In this document: positions 46,241 to 60,036 of the stretch, piece by piece
How the letters are laid out: each line of letters begins with the position of its first letter
Position numbering within the stretch: the stretch's first letter is position 1
Assembly (NCBI GenBank): GCA_030770535.1
Contig: JASVEC010000009.1
Span: 1,116,001-1,180,000, forward strand
Length of the DNA: 64,000 nucleotides
Source: Batkoa obscura
Lineage: Eukaryota > Entomophthoromycota > Entomophthoromycetes > Entomophthorales > Batkoaceae
Direction of reading: 5' to 3'
Notes under the pieces: model-generated
Databases searched by the model: none
What the model was told of the DNA's origin: nothing
The model's input: the letters and a program-made list of their open reading frames with translations, nothing else
Program-made: the position numbers and the translations under genes

Positions 46241-48075
46241 ATGCTTTGTACTAGTAAGTAGAATAATATATATTAATAACATCATACTAATAAAAATAAA
46301 AGTAAGCGGAGAGATTCCATCGGAGCCAGTTATATCAATAAAAAGTGGACAAATTTATGAAAAGTCATTAATTGAGAAATATCTTCCAAATAACCAATTT
46401 AAAGAACCTATTACAAACTATGAGATTTCTTTAGAAGACTTAATCCCAGTAAAACAAAGTAATTTTTCAGTTAGTTTATTTTTATAATTTATACTAAACT
46501 ATATCTATTTTCTAGGTAACAATTTACCACCTAGACCACCAACAATGAGTTCAATTCCATCTTTACTTTCTGTATTTCAAAACGAGTGGGACTCTGTAAT
46601 GTTAGAGGTGTTTACTTTAAAACAACAATACCAACAAGTTAGACAGCAACTTAGTCATGCTTTATATCAAAACGACGCTTCTGCTAGGGTCATTGCCCGC
46701 CTTATTAAAGAACGTGACGAAGCTAGAAAGTAAGAAATGGTCTTATTTTTTAAAATATAAATTGACAATTTTTTTTAGAGCTTTAACTGAAATTAATGAA
46801 ACAATTGGAGCACAACCTATTCATGGTAAATGGAATTAAAAAGAGGGAATATTAGTTTAAGTAATTTATTAATTTATTTTAGTTGAAACAAATGGTTCCG
46901 AACAACAAGAAATTGGACTTAGTGAAGAAATTGTTCAAGCTATTCAATCAAATAGTGAAGAGTAAACTAATACTTAATTAAGGTAAATACAATACTAATT
47001 CATATAGACTTTCAAAACAACGTAAAAAACGAGCTACTCCAGAAGGTATGGCTTCACCAGACCAAATTGCTTCATTTGCTCAAATCAAAGCTATCAATTC
47101 TTTACATTCAAAGGAAGTTGTTGGTATCAATTCAGTACAATTCATGGATGGTTATATAGCCACTGGAGGCAATGATGGTAAAGTACAAATATACAACGTA
47201 GCTGAAGATACATTAGTGTCTGGGTTTGAAGCTGGACAAAATAAAATAGAATCCATTGTTTGGTGTGATGAAACAAAGAGAATATTTGCTATTTCTGAAA
47301 CCAGTCACAACGTTGTATGCTGGAATCCAATAGCTCAAGATAATTTTAGTGAATGGACTGTTGCTGGTGAATTGCCAGGACATAATAGCCAAATCACTTC
47401 CTTTTCTTTAAACCCTATACGTAAATACGGAGCTTCTACTTCTCTTGATGGTACCTGGCGCCTAATTGATACTTTTACTGGAGAAGCAGTTGTTACATTC
47501 AATAATTCAGATAAGTTTGGTAAGTTATTTATAAGCTATAGAAAATGGATATTAATATTAATTAGGGTATACTTGTGGAGCTTTCCATCCAGATGGTGTT
47601 TATTTTGCTACTGGAACTGAAAATTCAGTAGTACAGATTTGGGATGTCAGTAAGAAAACGAAAGTAATAGATTTTGAAGGACATACTGGAGCTGTAACTT
47701 CGATTTCATTCTCAGAAAACGGGTAATCTAATTTTTTTATATATAAGCTAACTAATTGACTGTTCTTATAGTTACTATTTAGCAACCACCTCCGAATCAA
47801 ATGAATGTAAATTATGGGATCTTCGTAAATTAAATAATTTCAAAACAATTGAATTACCAGCCACAGTTTCTAAAGCTAAATTTGACCAACATGGTCTCTA
47901 TTTGGCTGTATTAAGCGAAGAGCAAGTGGCTATCTTTAAAAATAAGGCTTGGAATGAACCATTGGTTACTTTACAAGCACCTGCTACAGATTTACAATTT
48001 AGCCCTCTTAGTGATAATGTGTTAACGGTGAGCAAAGGAGAAGCTGGGATACATATCTTTGGCAATAAGAATTAA
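46241..48075 (+). CDS. PRP19: Pre-mRNA processing factor 19, U-box E3 ligase
   Basis: Core of the NineTeen complex that activates the spliceosome. First coding exon 13 bases (46241-46253), second from 46303; further exons to 48075. The N-terminal U-box reads [20 protein letters not shown] then [12 protein letters not shown]. The tetramerising coiled coil follows ([54 protein letters not shown]), and then [16 protein letters not shown]. Seven WD40 repeats form the C-terminal half ([54 protein letters not shown]). Length and order match the family. The first intron splits the U-box after four codons, so automated prediction may miss the start. Confidence 0.95.
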
Positions 48076-48438
48076 AAAATAGGTTATAATTGAAGTGATG
48101 AAGTTTTTATATTTTAGTATTTTAAACAATTTATTGATTTTGATTTTTAAAATATTTAACATTATCTGAAACTATTACTACAGTTATTAGAACAGTGCGT
48201 ACTTTATACTACATGATTTTATTATCATTCTTAATACTATAATTTGTAAAGTAATCTAAGTCAAAGTAAACACTGAATGATTATTATTAATGTATATTCT
48301 TCTACTTTTAATAGTATACATATCAGATTTTTTAAATAGTTTTCGAATAAGGCATCTAACGAATTTTGATTGGGAGATTATTTAATTGAAGTAAATTGTA
48401 TTTTCCACTATTACTTTTTTTTCAAAATACAAGTAAAA
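48076..48438. other. Short intergenic spacer
   Basis: Between PRP19 and the NEPRO-like gene (both plus). AT-rich, no gene seen. It should contain the PRP19 3' end and the next promoter. Confidence 0.4.
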
Positions 48439-49445
48439 ATGCACAATTGCGATGCGATATGGAACCAAAGGGATCTCAAAATACCAGTAAAGAAAGACTC
48501 AGTACCGAAAGAAGAAGGAAACCCAAATAAAAGTAAAAAAGAGAATATATATTACCATTGTTTACTTACTTATAAACGTAGCATTCCAGCTATTTTCATT
48601 TAAAAAATTAAGCCAACATTTATTAAAGCTACAAAAAAAGGAGTTGTACATTGAGATCTATGTGTTGTCTAGAATCTATTATAAAAATTTCAATCAACAT
48701 AGAGCTACCACTCATTTTAAAATGTTTAGAAAAGTAAGTTTATAATCATTTGATACTTTATCAAATAAATTAACTTTTTGTTTTTAGTTTTTTACTCTGT
48801 TAAAAAGGATAGATGAAATGAAGCTAAAACAGTTTAGTAAAGAACTTCTAAGTCGCTTTTATAACTCTAAAAGGTAAATTTATTATCATATTCTCTGGAT
48901 TTTAATACTCATGTTTGATATTTTAGTCAAAAAAAAGTAAAAGAATCTTGGACTCATTTACCAGATCCAGAATTTTTAAAATATTCTTTGATTAAGTTAA
49001 CTGGTGCTTACCATTTAATTCAAGCAACTTTTGAGGCCATACCTCCCGTTTATAAGTAAAATTTATAAAATTTCACTTTAATAATTAATTTATTTCATCT
49101 TTATAGTGGATTTAACTTATTGGTGCAGAAGATCGATTTTGTAGCTTTGAGTTTAGCTGTTTTAGCTTCAATTTCTAGGATCCATTTTTTACTTAAAGCT
49201 TTAAGAAAAGATTTAATAGTTAGCTTGAACCTTGTAACTTCACTAACTGAATATTATAAAGTAAGAGTTCACCCATTAAATATATTATTTTATTAACTAT
49301 TGTTATAGACACCTATTAAGCTGCCTAAAAAATATAATTTAATCACTTTTAGTAAGCTGGAGATTGAAGAGTAAATTTATCGCTATTATTTTTTATTTTT
49401 AACTAAAATTTAATATAAAGGTTAGAAAAAGAAGATAGTGAGTAA
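48439..49445 (+). CDS. NEPRO-like nucleolar protein (NEPRO N-terminal domain)
   Basis: Seven exons (48439-48486, 48590-48733, 48788-48873, 48927-49055, 49107-49260, 49309-49370, 49421-49445) keep frame and give 215 residues. The block ELYIEIYVLSRIYYKNFNQH-R followed by FKMFRKFFTLLKRI resembles the conserved core of the 'nucleolus and neural progenitor protein-like' N-terminal domain, whose signature is a Y-K-N-x-N-Q-H-R motif. A second hydrophobic helical region (NLLVQKIDFVALSLAVLASI, RIHFLLKALRKDL) follows. The domain is linked to RNase MRP and ribosomal RNA maturation. The protein is short compared with animal NEPRO (567), as in many fungi. Assignment rests on one strong motif. It is tail-to-tail with the RabGAP gene, 51 bases apart. 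Confidence 0.6.
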
Positions 49446-49496
49446 GAGCGTGTATAGAAAATTAAAGTTTATTAATAAAAATGATAAGTCTCAGAC

Positions 49497-52158
49497 TTAA
49501 TCTAATTCAGTATCTTTCATAAATCCTACTTTCTTTAGAAGATTATTTTGAACCCAAATATTAATAGGTTCTAAATTAAAATCCGTATATTTTGATGTAT
49601 CTTGAATTACCCCCATAACTTTAGATACAATACTTTCCGGATCTAAGGCGACATCGTTATCTTCAATCACTAGTTTACTACTAGCTTTGATCTCTTCTTT
49701 GACTTCAATTGGTTCTTCCATTTCGTCATTATTTTTAATTTCACATTGGCAATCGTTGTTTTTAGTACTACCAATAATAGATGGAAGTGCTAAGCTGATC
49801 TGATCTTTTTTAATATAAATTCCAAGGAAAACTGTTAAAATACCAAATAAAATACCAAATAAATAAAGATAATTAGTTTTTTTTTCCTTTTTTTTTGGTA
49901 CATCACAACCCTCTGGTCCACAGCCTTGGATCACTCTTGCTTTTTTAGCTTCATTTTCTAGCTTGATCCATTCTTGTACTTTATTATAATCTTTTTTATA
50001 ATCTTCTTTACTCTTAATCTTTTCCCAGTTACTCTCATAACGATTGATACATGAGCTAAAAAAACAGCATTAAATAAGCTAAATATTGCTATAATAATGA
50101 TTACTTTTCACCAAGGGCGACTTTTGATTCCTTTTGTAATTTCTCAGGTGGAAATCGCTTATAAAAATCTAAAGCTTTTTCAATAAGCTCTTCATCCTCT
50201 AGCTCACTTGGAAATGTTTTTAAATAATTATAAACTAATTCTCGATTTTTTTCTAATTTTAAAATCTTTCCTTTTCTCTTTATTGTTGCCTAATAAAGTA
50301 CATATTAATCAAAGTAATGACTACACAATTGAAATAAACTTACAGCTGCCATAACGTAAATAGGTAAAATAGGGTTAGACGCCAAAAATAAATCAATATA
50401 CCTTGAACATCTAGTCAGAGATTCTGAACCAAGAGTAAACCAAGTAAGAACCCAAGAAAGTCCATAATACGATTGAGCTTTAGTTTGTAATAAAAATTCA
50501 TAAAGTCCCGGTTCTTCAACTTTAATTAAATATGAGCTTAATGCCATCTGTCGCATCATTGGCCCCAAAGTACCCTGCATACTATCCCTTAAGTAATTCA
50601 AACTTAAATTTTGGATACAATTCGCTACTTTACGTTTTCCTAAAACTAATAATAATACGGAGGCGATTTCATGAAATCCCTAAAAATATTAAATATCCTG
50701 TGATGATATAATTTCTATTATTAATACTTGATAATAATTTAATTCTGGTTCCCTTTGAAAGATAGCTTTTAATAATTCAATTAGTTCAACTCGCTTTCTT
50801 TTTCTTTTTACATCATCGATGTTCCTTGGTATATTTTTAAAAGCTCTTTGTCCATCTCTTTTCATTTGTTCATCATCTGGATGAGTTTTGACTAAAATGA
50901 AATAAATGAATTAATTATTTCGTAAAATAAAATATCCCTTTATCCTATTTTACCTTTTGATCTTTTGCTATGATTTTTATCTCCATGTAAAAGAATGTAC
51001 CTAATAACTCTAATTAAAACGTATGAAAACTAAATTGTAACCTATTTACCAAGCATCTGACCTTAAAGAGCTAGAAATCAATCCGTATTTTGATTTTGCT
51101 AACTCTTTTAATTTTTCTCTATCTTTCTCTAGAATAGCTTTTTCAATCTGTTTGACTTTTTCTTTCTTTTCACTATCATCTTTTTTACTAACTTCCTTTA
51201 CATCATCATTATATTCTTTTAATTTAGCTACTTTGATCTTTTCTTCGGCTATTAGTTTTTCGTTAATATCTTCTTCCTCTTCTTCCTCTTCTTCTCTTTC
51301 AGTCTCATTTTCAATTTCCTCATCTTCTTTTTCAGTTTCGTCTTCTTTTTCGGTTTCGTCTTCTTTTTCAGTTTCTACTCCTTTCTCTTCCTCGCTGATT
51401 ATTTCTTCTTTCTTTTCTACTTTCGCTCCAAATTCTTTCTGTTTCTCTTCTTTCTTTTCAGTCTTCTTTTCAATCTCCTTTTCTTTCTCTTCCTTCTTTA
51501 CTTTTTTCACTTCATTTTCGACAGGCATTGGTATTGCAGATACACTTCGATCAATCATTTCGCCTTTTTTCTTATTTTCCTCAAACGTGCCTTTTAATTT
51601 AGCCACCATAATAACTGGAGATTCATTATCTTCAGACTCAACTATGCTTTCTTTTTTAGAGTCTTCTAAGGCAGGTTTATCATTCTCTACCAAGCCAGCC
51701 TTTCCATCTGATAAATAAGCTAATGAAGAAGATAAATAAGAGGGTAAACTCGATTCATCTAAAATGGGCCATAACATAGTAGGCGCTTCTTCTAGCTCCA
51801 ATGCTTGTTGTGGAGTAATTGAGCTTGGGTATTCTAACGACTCTTTACGTAAAAAGTCATTGATCACATCCCAATTACTTGGTTCACTGCTCGGCTTTTC
51901 TTCTTTGTAACTGAATATATCTAGAAATGATTTGCGTTTTGGACTCTGCTCGCTTTCTTTTGATGGAGTTTCCGCAGTTTTTGAAATACTTGGAGCTTCT
52001 GTACGTGACACACGCATCTTTTCACTAGCGCTGTTTTGTAAGCATTGCTTGCAACATTCCTGTACATTTTCCCCTTTTTTTTTCTTGATGTCACAGCTTT
52101 TACAGTATTCTATGGGCGCTTTGTTTTTTAGAAATGGGTTCCAGGAGTTTAAAGTCAT
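49497..52158 (-). CDS. TBC1D20/Gyp8-like RabGAP with a long charged N-terminal extension
   Basis: A membrane-anchored GTPase activator for Rab1/Ypt1-type Rabs at the ER. Exon 1 runs 52158-51050; exon 2 starts at 51000, and further exons reach 49497. The TBC domain begins at KSKYGLISSSLRSDAWYILL. It keeps the Arg-finger motif (RDGQRAFKNIP, D-x-x-R) and the Gln-finger motif (NYYQGFHE, Y-x-Q). The typical LNYLRDSMQGTLGPMMRQM and SYYGLSWVLTWFTLG follow. A single membrane helix (YLYLFGILFGILTVFLGIYI) lies about 110 residues from the end. The first ~340 residues are extra: a cysteine cluster (C-x2-C, then CC-x2-C about 13 residues on) near the N terminus and long Glu/Lys tracts. This extension is absent from animal TBC1D20. 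Confidence 0.87.
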
Positions 52159-53172
52159 TTTTAAAGTTAATAATTATAAAAATAAATTATCCTCTTTAAG
52201 GTTTTTAAATTTTATTAAAATTTTGATATTGCCTTTTAATACCCCCCTTTTAAACCATGTTTATAAACTAAATTTTCAAGCTGATCTTTTACTATTTTAA
52301 TGCCTTCTCCTTTATTTTAAAGGAGATTTAAGCTGGACTTTAAGTTTGACTTAAATAAACCAAAGTTTATTTCACGAACTTGATTTTATTGGCTGCTTTT
52401 TATTGCTAGTGAATTGGATCTCCTGTGGCTTAGATGGGGTAAGTTTTATGCTGTAATAGCTAATTTTTAATTTTGTAATGAAATGAATTTATTTAAAACT
52501 CAATCTTACAATATTTAATAATTTATTAAATGTCAAATAAGATTAATAAGATTATTATTTAATACCAAAACTTAAGACTTTTATTAGTTTAAAAGTGTGA
52601 TTGTTTATACACCTTGCTATCATTTTAAACATTTTGTTTCAAATCAATTAAAAATGGATTTTTATGATATTCGAATTAAGATAAATTATGCAACTTTATA
52701 CTGATATAAAGTTTCATTGTATAAAACATCATTTTTTAATTAAGCAGTAAAGTTATGATGCAAAAAGTTGTGTCACAAGATCAATAACATTTGTTCTTAT
52801 TACTGAATATGGAATATAAATGAATACATTAATTGTAATTGATTCCAACTATCCTTTGAACTTTAAACTTTTAATTTATTTATATTAAGATTACATCTTT
52901 ATTTATGTCCTTGACTGTTTTATTGATGTGAATCCTTTTGAAGTTCTTTAAATTGAGTTATATAATCCTTTAAATCCCAATTGTTAACCAAAAATAAAAA
53001 CAAGCTAAAATTATATAATCTAACATTTTGATATTAAATACTACCTTTATTTAAAAGCCAAAGAACTTAATAAAGGTTCATTTCCACACTAATTTGAGAG
53101 CTGAAAATAAAAAAGGCATATGAAATAAAGATAAAATGGTAGCAACGACTTAATGAATATACTTATAACAAA
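52159..53172. other. 1-kb intergenic spacer
   Basis: Lies between the start of the RabGAP gene and the stop of the XMAP215 gene (both minus). AT-rich, without a supported gene or repeat. Confidence 0.4.
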
Positions 53173-56100
53173 TTATTGTAAAGGTTTTGAATTGTTCGAT
53201 TCTAGACGTATCTCAGCCAAGCGACTACGAAGGTCATTAACGTTCTTACGTTGGGGTGGCGATGGTACTTCTGCTTCTTCTTTAGGAAGCTCATCCAATA
53301 CTCTTGCTGGTGATGCTTTTTTATATGGTGGGGATCCAATATCGGAATCCGAGCCTTTTTCTGCTTGAGCTTGAGCATGACCTAACCCAAGGCTCTCTTT
53401 CTTCATCTGTTCTTCATAAGCTTTAAGTAACTCATCTACTCGATCAAAAAGAGCAAGCCCCCTCTTTTCAAGTTCATCTTGGTAAACACCATAATAATTA
53501 GGATAACGATTTAAAAAGTTATGCAAGGTTTTAATTAGCCCTGCAGAAGGCTCCTGACCCACAATAAAATTCTGAAGGATTGATTCCAGAAAAGCGGTCA
53601 AGGATTCGTTGATGTCTGGATCATAGATATCATCTTTACGTCCACGATAGAGCTTGGTTTTACTTGCATCCTCCATCTTTTTAATATCAAATTTATGGAG
53701 CATAGTGTTAATATAATCTGATAAATGATCATCTGGGCATCCAACTGGCACTTCGTTAAAATGCTTTCTAATTTCTAGTTTCAAATGAGAGCACAATTCA
53801 TATAAAATAGTTTTGATCGTTTTAAATATAAGGAATGCTTGCTTATCATCTGCGCTAACCCTTTTACTGAGCTCTGAAGGTGGAAATTTGGTAAAAAAGT
53901 GATTTATGTATCCCAATAGTCTATCTGGATTCAATTTACCGCTTTGAAGGTTGCAGCTTATATTCCTGGTTAATTTCCATGTACATTTAATTAAAAGCGA
54001 AGAATATTTAACTTCAAAGTCTGAATGCATCGAAGTGGTATGAGAAAGACATTCTTTTAAGAGACATAACAACGCCTGGAAAGCCACAGTTGGATTAGTG
54101 GTGTCTAAAATTTTGACCATAAGAACATTAAGCTGACGAGAAAGATCATAAGATTCTTGACCGCCATAAGACTTGTGCTCTAATAATCGTCGGATAACTT
54201 CTTCGATTACCAAAGCAAGAGATTCCCCGTGGATGGCATCGCCAAGTAATGGGTAGGAAAATATTTGCATGAAAGTGGTCGTTACGTATTTCAAGCATCC
54301 TTTCTTGTGTCTAAATGCTGTATTTCTCTTATTAAAAAGATTGTAATGTAATGCTGAAAGATTCACTGCCAAAGGATCCATAAATGGGACGATTTCATCG
54401 ATGGGGCCTGCAAGTAGTTTCTCTAACTCGTTCAAGTATTCAATTACCTGGTGATAGTCACCAGTTTCCAAAATTCTAAGGATTCGAGTCATTGTTCTTT
54501 CTGAGTCACGAGCTTCATTTAATTCTAAAGTTATTGCTCTGTGATTATTACGAATTAAATTTGAACTATCAAAGGAACTGGTAGGGCTACCGGGGCTGCC
54601 AAAGTTATCATAAATATCATTGCCATTGGTCACATCACTTATAACTGGTATTTGTTGTGGTTCTTTAGCTTGATTGGTTGGAAAATTATCCTCTGAAGGG
54701 CCTTGAGAAATACTGTCACTACCTTTTTGGAATGAAAAAACGTGTGCATTTGGATCACTAGGCTTTGCGTTTTTCGATTCATTATTCGCAACGGCTAATG
54801 TTTTTGTACGCTTAAATCTTTCTTCAAGATAACTCTTCTCTTTGCTCCCAATCTGACCAATATATCCATAAACTTGATCTCCGACTAGTATATAAACTTG
54901 AGTTAAGACGTTTATCGCTCCATTACGTACAGCTGCATCGCGATCTCCAACGTGAATAGCAATATTTGGACAAACTCTAGAAGGATTACCACAAACGGAA
55001 AGTCCGTCACGCTGGATAATATTTGCTAACTCTTCCAACGTTTCAGCTTTGCCCCTAGAATTCTTTGTATTTAACCCATACGTCATTAGGAGTGGGAATA
55101 TTTTAGCAGACGAATAGATGGAACAAACATCTTTAAGTGAATCTTTTACTTTTTTCCTTAATGTTTCATTAGTATGCCCTAGTTTTTGAGACAATGCTGG
55201 TATAATTATAGCTGCTTCAATAGGGTTGAGTCGTTCACCATTTTCTATAAACATTTTAAATATATGCCCTGTTAAATCAAGGGAGTTTTTGATAATAACA
55301 GTAGTTTGTTCACTAAGTCGTATGGCTAATATTTTAAAAAGTATATCCGAGATGTTTGTTAATCGAGCTGTCATTTCATAATAATCTAACTTAAACTCTT
55401 TTAAACATAAATCTGGACTATCAAAGATCTTATTTAGCTGGACCAAAGCTGTAGCATGATCCTTTTCCTTATTGTTTCCGGTGCTAAATAAAAGGTTATG
55501 GAATTCAACTGAAAAACATGAGTGGGCGGCTTCAACTAGTTGATCCATTAAATCGGCAGGGGGGACTTCAAATACCCAACGGGTTACCTTATCCTTAGCT
55601 AATCTAGAATTCTTTTGTTCAGGGCTTGTAGCCGATATTATTGACTTTATTTTTGGAGCTTCTTTCTCTTGAACTTGAGGTTTGACTGATGAGGTTTGTC
55701 TTCTAACAACAGTAGAACTACGCTTGAGGGTAGTTGAACCTGTGTTTTGTGGCGGAGTTGGGGTTGGTGCTTTTGGTTTTGGTTTTTCAGAAGATCTGAA
55801 TTTCTCAATAACTTGGAGGACTTCAGGTTGTAATGACGTCTTGAGTGACATGCATTTTGAATGAATTGAACTATAGCCCAAACTGTTTACGAGTTGTTCA
55901 AGGCATTTTTGTGAATTCTTACGAACTTCAGCATTCTTGTCATGCAAACATAGCATTAATGGCGTTGCTAAAGAAATTAAATCTGATGCTTTGGAATAAT
56001 CTGGTAACGTATTTGATAACCATTTGGTCAAATCTTTGCGGAGATTTACAGATTCTGGTGCTAGTGAAAGCGCGATGGGAGGGATCATGAAACCTAAACC

Positions 56101-59100
56101 TGATGCCTTTGCAGATGCAGTAAGAGCTTTTCCAGCAGAATCACGGATATTTGGTTTTAAGTCATTCAAGCAAGTACAAATAGGCTTTATGAGTGAATGC
56201 CCAACTTTTTCGAAAGGCTTTCCAATTGACTCAGCTAAAATATTACATACTTCTAAAGTGTAATAAACTAAATTTTTGTTTACGTCTTCTAAACGAAGAT
56301 TTAATGCTGCTGGTAATTCGCCGATGGATGGTAAGATTCTTTTCTGCTTATCTTCCAAGATTTGTTTAATGCTGTCTAACCCTTCTTTACGGAGCTTCCA
56401 GCTTTTATCATTTAATAATCCTAATAACTCCGAATTAATCAACGGGCTGATATCTACTCTTGGGAACAAATCTTCCATCATGCTTTCTTCATCCTCTTCA
56501 GCTTCAGTAACAGGAATAGGATCTTCAGCCTCAACCCTAGAGACTTTTTTATCCCCCATTTGGAACCTTGTAGGTGATTGTGGTCTGCGACCTTCAACTT
56601 TGGCAAATTCTGCATCAATCACGCTCAATAAAGCGGGGCTTAAATCCTGAGCAAAAGCTTTTACTTGTGGACCTATATATATACGAATTTCAGCTAAAAG
56701 GCTCACAGCGTTTGATCTTACTGTGGCATTAGAAGAAGATAAAAATGGAATGACGAACTCAACAAGTGGACGGGGGGCTAATTTGGATGCTCCGAATGCA
56801 ATCAAAGTCTGCTTTATCCATTGGAGTGCGTCTCCTTGTATTTTGGGTGATTTTACTGCTTTAATCAATGGGTAGGATTGGTCAAAAACAAATTTTAATG
56901 ATGTCCTTTCAGCGTATGCTTCTAAACAATCGCCAGCTGCTTTTTTTAACTTTATGTCACCTAATTTATCTACTAAAATAGGCATAGTTAAAGCGGCACA
57001 ACCAGCAGTAAAATTGGAGTGATTAATACATAAAGCTTGGAATATATTAAACATCTTTGTCATCACTTGGAAGTTTGCTTCTTTAAATCCAGGTTTCTTT
57101 TGAAGTTGTCTGATTAAAAGTTCTGGTTCAAGCTCTGGGTCTGGAGTTGCGTTTACATAATCCAAAAATGCTTCAGTAGCTTCTAATCTAACTTTCCAAG
57201 CAGAGTTTTGAATGCCTTCTAAAATATTTCTTGATAAGTGCTCCGAAATCAAGCCATCAACGTCTTCTGCAGTGAATTTATAAGAAATCGATATCTCTTT
57301 AGCTGGCCCCTTTGCTGGGGCTTTTTTAGCTACACTAGTTGGTTTGGCCGCTGATTTAATTGTTGGTTTCCTTTGGACAGGGGCGTTTGAAGGTGTAGCG
57401 GGCTTTGAAGCGGTAGTAACAACAGCCTTCTTAGGCGGTGCGTTTCTAGTTGGCGGCCCTGCTTTGAGATCAGGTCTCTTAGCTGGTATTAGTTTCTTAG
57501 CTGTCACTGGCTTCGGTGCTGCACTTTTCTTAACCTGAACCTCGGCCTTCTCAAAATAGTCCTTTACTTTAGCCGACTTGATATTATCCAAATCTTCGAT
57601 AAAAGGCCCAACGACCTTTTCTCCTACAACCTTCATTATAGTTCCTAAACATTCCGCAGAAGCTTCTCTGACAGCATTATCACCATCTTGGTAAGTTTTT
57701 AAAAGTCCGGGGAAAAAATCTTTAATCTGACCCTTTGTTGGAGCGGTCTTTGTTGTTTTGAATATACGTGTTAACCACTCAACGACTTGCCTTTTAACTT
57801 GTGGATTTTTATGTGACAGCTGAGGAATAATATCATCTTTAACGTCATCAAGCGAGACTGAGTTATAGACTGCATCAAGTGCTCCTTTTAAAGCATCCAC
57901 GAAGTTTTGTTTCTTTTCCTTGAGTTTATCAAGTAAAGGAGGCAAAGCAATTGATTTATACTTTGAAAAGCTTGTTCGTAATCCCTTAGCAATTAACTCA
58001 ATACAATTAACTGCTAAGGCCCCAACCACTACATTTGTATCATTAACATGTGCCGCCAATGAGTTAACCAATTGATCATATGCATCAGTAAATATAAGCT
58101 TTGGTTTGTCAACTAGTTTTTGTAAAATAGTCAATACTTCTTTTCTCTCTTGCCATTTTTTTGAGGACTAAATATTGTTAATATACATCTATTTAATTAA
58201 TATTGCTATTGCTATTACTATTTCAGTATAAAAATTCCCTGGGATCTCAGAAGTTATGTCAACTGGTTCTACAACGTCATATGCATCAACCATAACAGGC
58301 TCTTCATCGATAGAATCAGCGTTATCATCTATAAATTATAGTAAAATAATAAATAAATGAAGTAATCTACCTTGCTCCTCAGGCTCTTCAATATGCTCTT
58401 CTGCAGCTTTTGCTTGCTGAGAGCGTAAAAATCTAGCTGCGGTAGGCTTTGCAGTACCAATAGCTTCAAATTGGGCAGTCAAATCTTTAATCTTTATGAT
58501 GTTTTTTGTTACTAATTGGAAAATGTTAAAAAATCTTGAAATTACCTGTACTGGCTTAAGTTCTGTTAAATAGCTATCAATAGCTTTGTTGATCCAACGA
58601 TAAATTACTATGGCCAATTCTGAAGCCTATAATATTAAAAAAGCGGAATTAAGAGATTAAAGAAAAGTACCTCTGCGCGAACATTTTTGTCACTGTGTCC
58701 AAACATCACTACTAAATTTTTTAGTATTTCTTTGATATTTACTGCACGTGCACCAAATTGGGAAACAATTTCTTTGAACACTTGCACGCAGGCAGCAACC
58801 AACTTTGGTTGCTTATTTTTAAGAAATGGAATCATCAAAGTCTAAACCAAATATTATTTAAACTATCAAAAAATGTAAAATCAAATTGTACAATTATAGG
58901 TGGGGTAAACTCGAGCTCAACGAGCATAAGAAGGATGTTTAACGATTGTGCTTTTGAACCTGCTTTGTTAGAAACTAAGCCTTTTTGAACTAAAATTCCA
59001 ACAAGATCCTCTAAATTACTTTAAAAATTAATTTAAACAATTATAAATTATAAAACTAATACTCATATCGTCCAGGGTAATTTTCAAAATACTTAAAAAC

Positions 59101-59371
59101 ACAAACAAGACCAGATTCTTGTGCAGCCATATTTGAGTCCTTAGCCATATTTATGAGATCCGAAGTATACTTAGTAAACCCATGTGCTTCAGCTTCAGCA
59201 TCCAATTTAGTAAATTCCTTTGCAAGTTCCTCATAGCCTTCCTTCCTTGCTTTCCAATTCTAAATAATACTGTCAGATTATATTGAAATAGCCAATATTA
59301 AATAATACTTTATGCTTAATTTTATCGTCTATTGAAAGACCTCTAAAATCTTCATCGACTCCATTACTCAT
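53173..59371 (-). CDS. XMAP215/Dis1/ch-TOG microtubule polymerase with five TOG domains
   Basis: Adds tubulin at microtubule plus ends. The first exon is 59371-59309, the second starts at 59259, and several more precede a 5-kb exon that ends at 53173; the protein is roughly 2000 residues. TOG1 begins at NWKARKEGYEELAKEF and TOG2 at SKKWQERKEVLTILQKLVDK. After a basic Pro/Ala/Lys linker come TOG3 (NSAWKVRLEATEAFLDYV), TOG4 (NDKSWKLRKEGLDSIKQIL) and TOG5 (from KVTRWVFEVPPADLMDQLVE). A conserved helical C-terminal region follows, ending NVNDLRSRLAEIRLESNN. Yeast Stu2 and Alp14 have two TOGs; this layout resembles animal ch-TOG and Dictyostelium. The long terminal exon is well preserved. Confidence 0.93.
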
Positions 59372-60036
59372 GTTAACTAAATTAATGAGAAAATTTTCAA
59401 AAATTACAAGCACTGGAATTCTTTGTCATAGTTATACAATAAAACTGTGCAAAAATTGGTCAATAAACTAGTTTCTAATTTTGGGCTAATTGAGCACAAA
59501 TTTATTTTTAGTTTACTCATCAAAGCTCTTTTTTAACCAATAAAAAATGATTACTACTCTATATGGTAAATAGTTAAAAAGGTATCAAGTTTTTATTTTA
59601 GGAAAGCAATTAACATTTTTAATAAAGGGATTGCTATGGCAGAAGTGTACTGTATTATTATATTAGCTTCAAGGCTATAAAAGTGATAAAAATGAAACAT
59701 CCTATACTACTTTTTTCGTTTATAGCTCAATCTGAAACTAAAATCCCAACTAAGCTTGTTTTTTTCAACTTTATATTTCTACATTTTTTAAAGTATAATA
59801 TAATATATGGGTTGGTTTAAAAGCTCCGTTTAAATTCTAAGTAAATTATTCAAATTTAAAATTAGCTAACTTCTACTATTGCTTAACTTTATCAAAGGGT
59901 CAAAGGCTACAATCCCCAAGCAGTTATTATTTAAAATATAATATATATAATTTCAAATCTTTTATTGATTTTTATATAATATTAATATAATTATAATTTC
60001 TATATCTTATTATTACAAGAAACATGTAGAGCATAT

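Noticed and set aside
51152-51718. 188-codon plus-strand frame rich in Ser and Phe
   Set aside because: It is antisense to the Glu/Lys-rich first exon of the RabGAP gene; GAA/AAG-rich coding sequence gives Ser/Phe-rich mirror frames.
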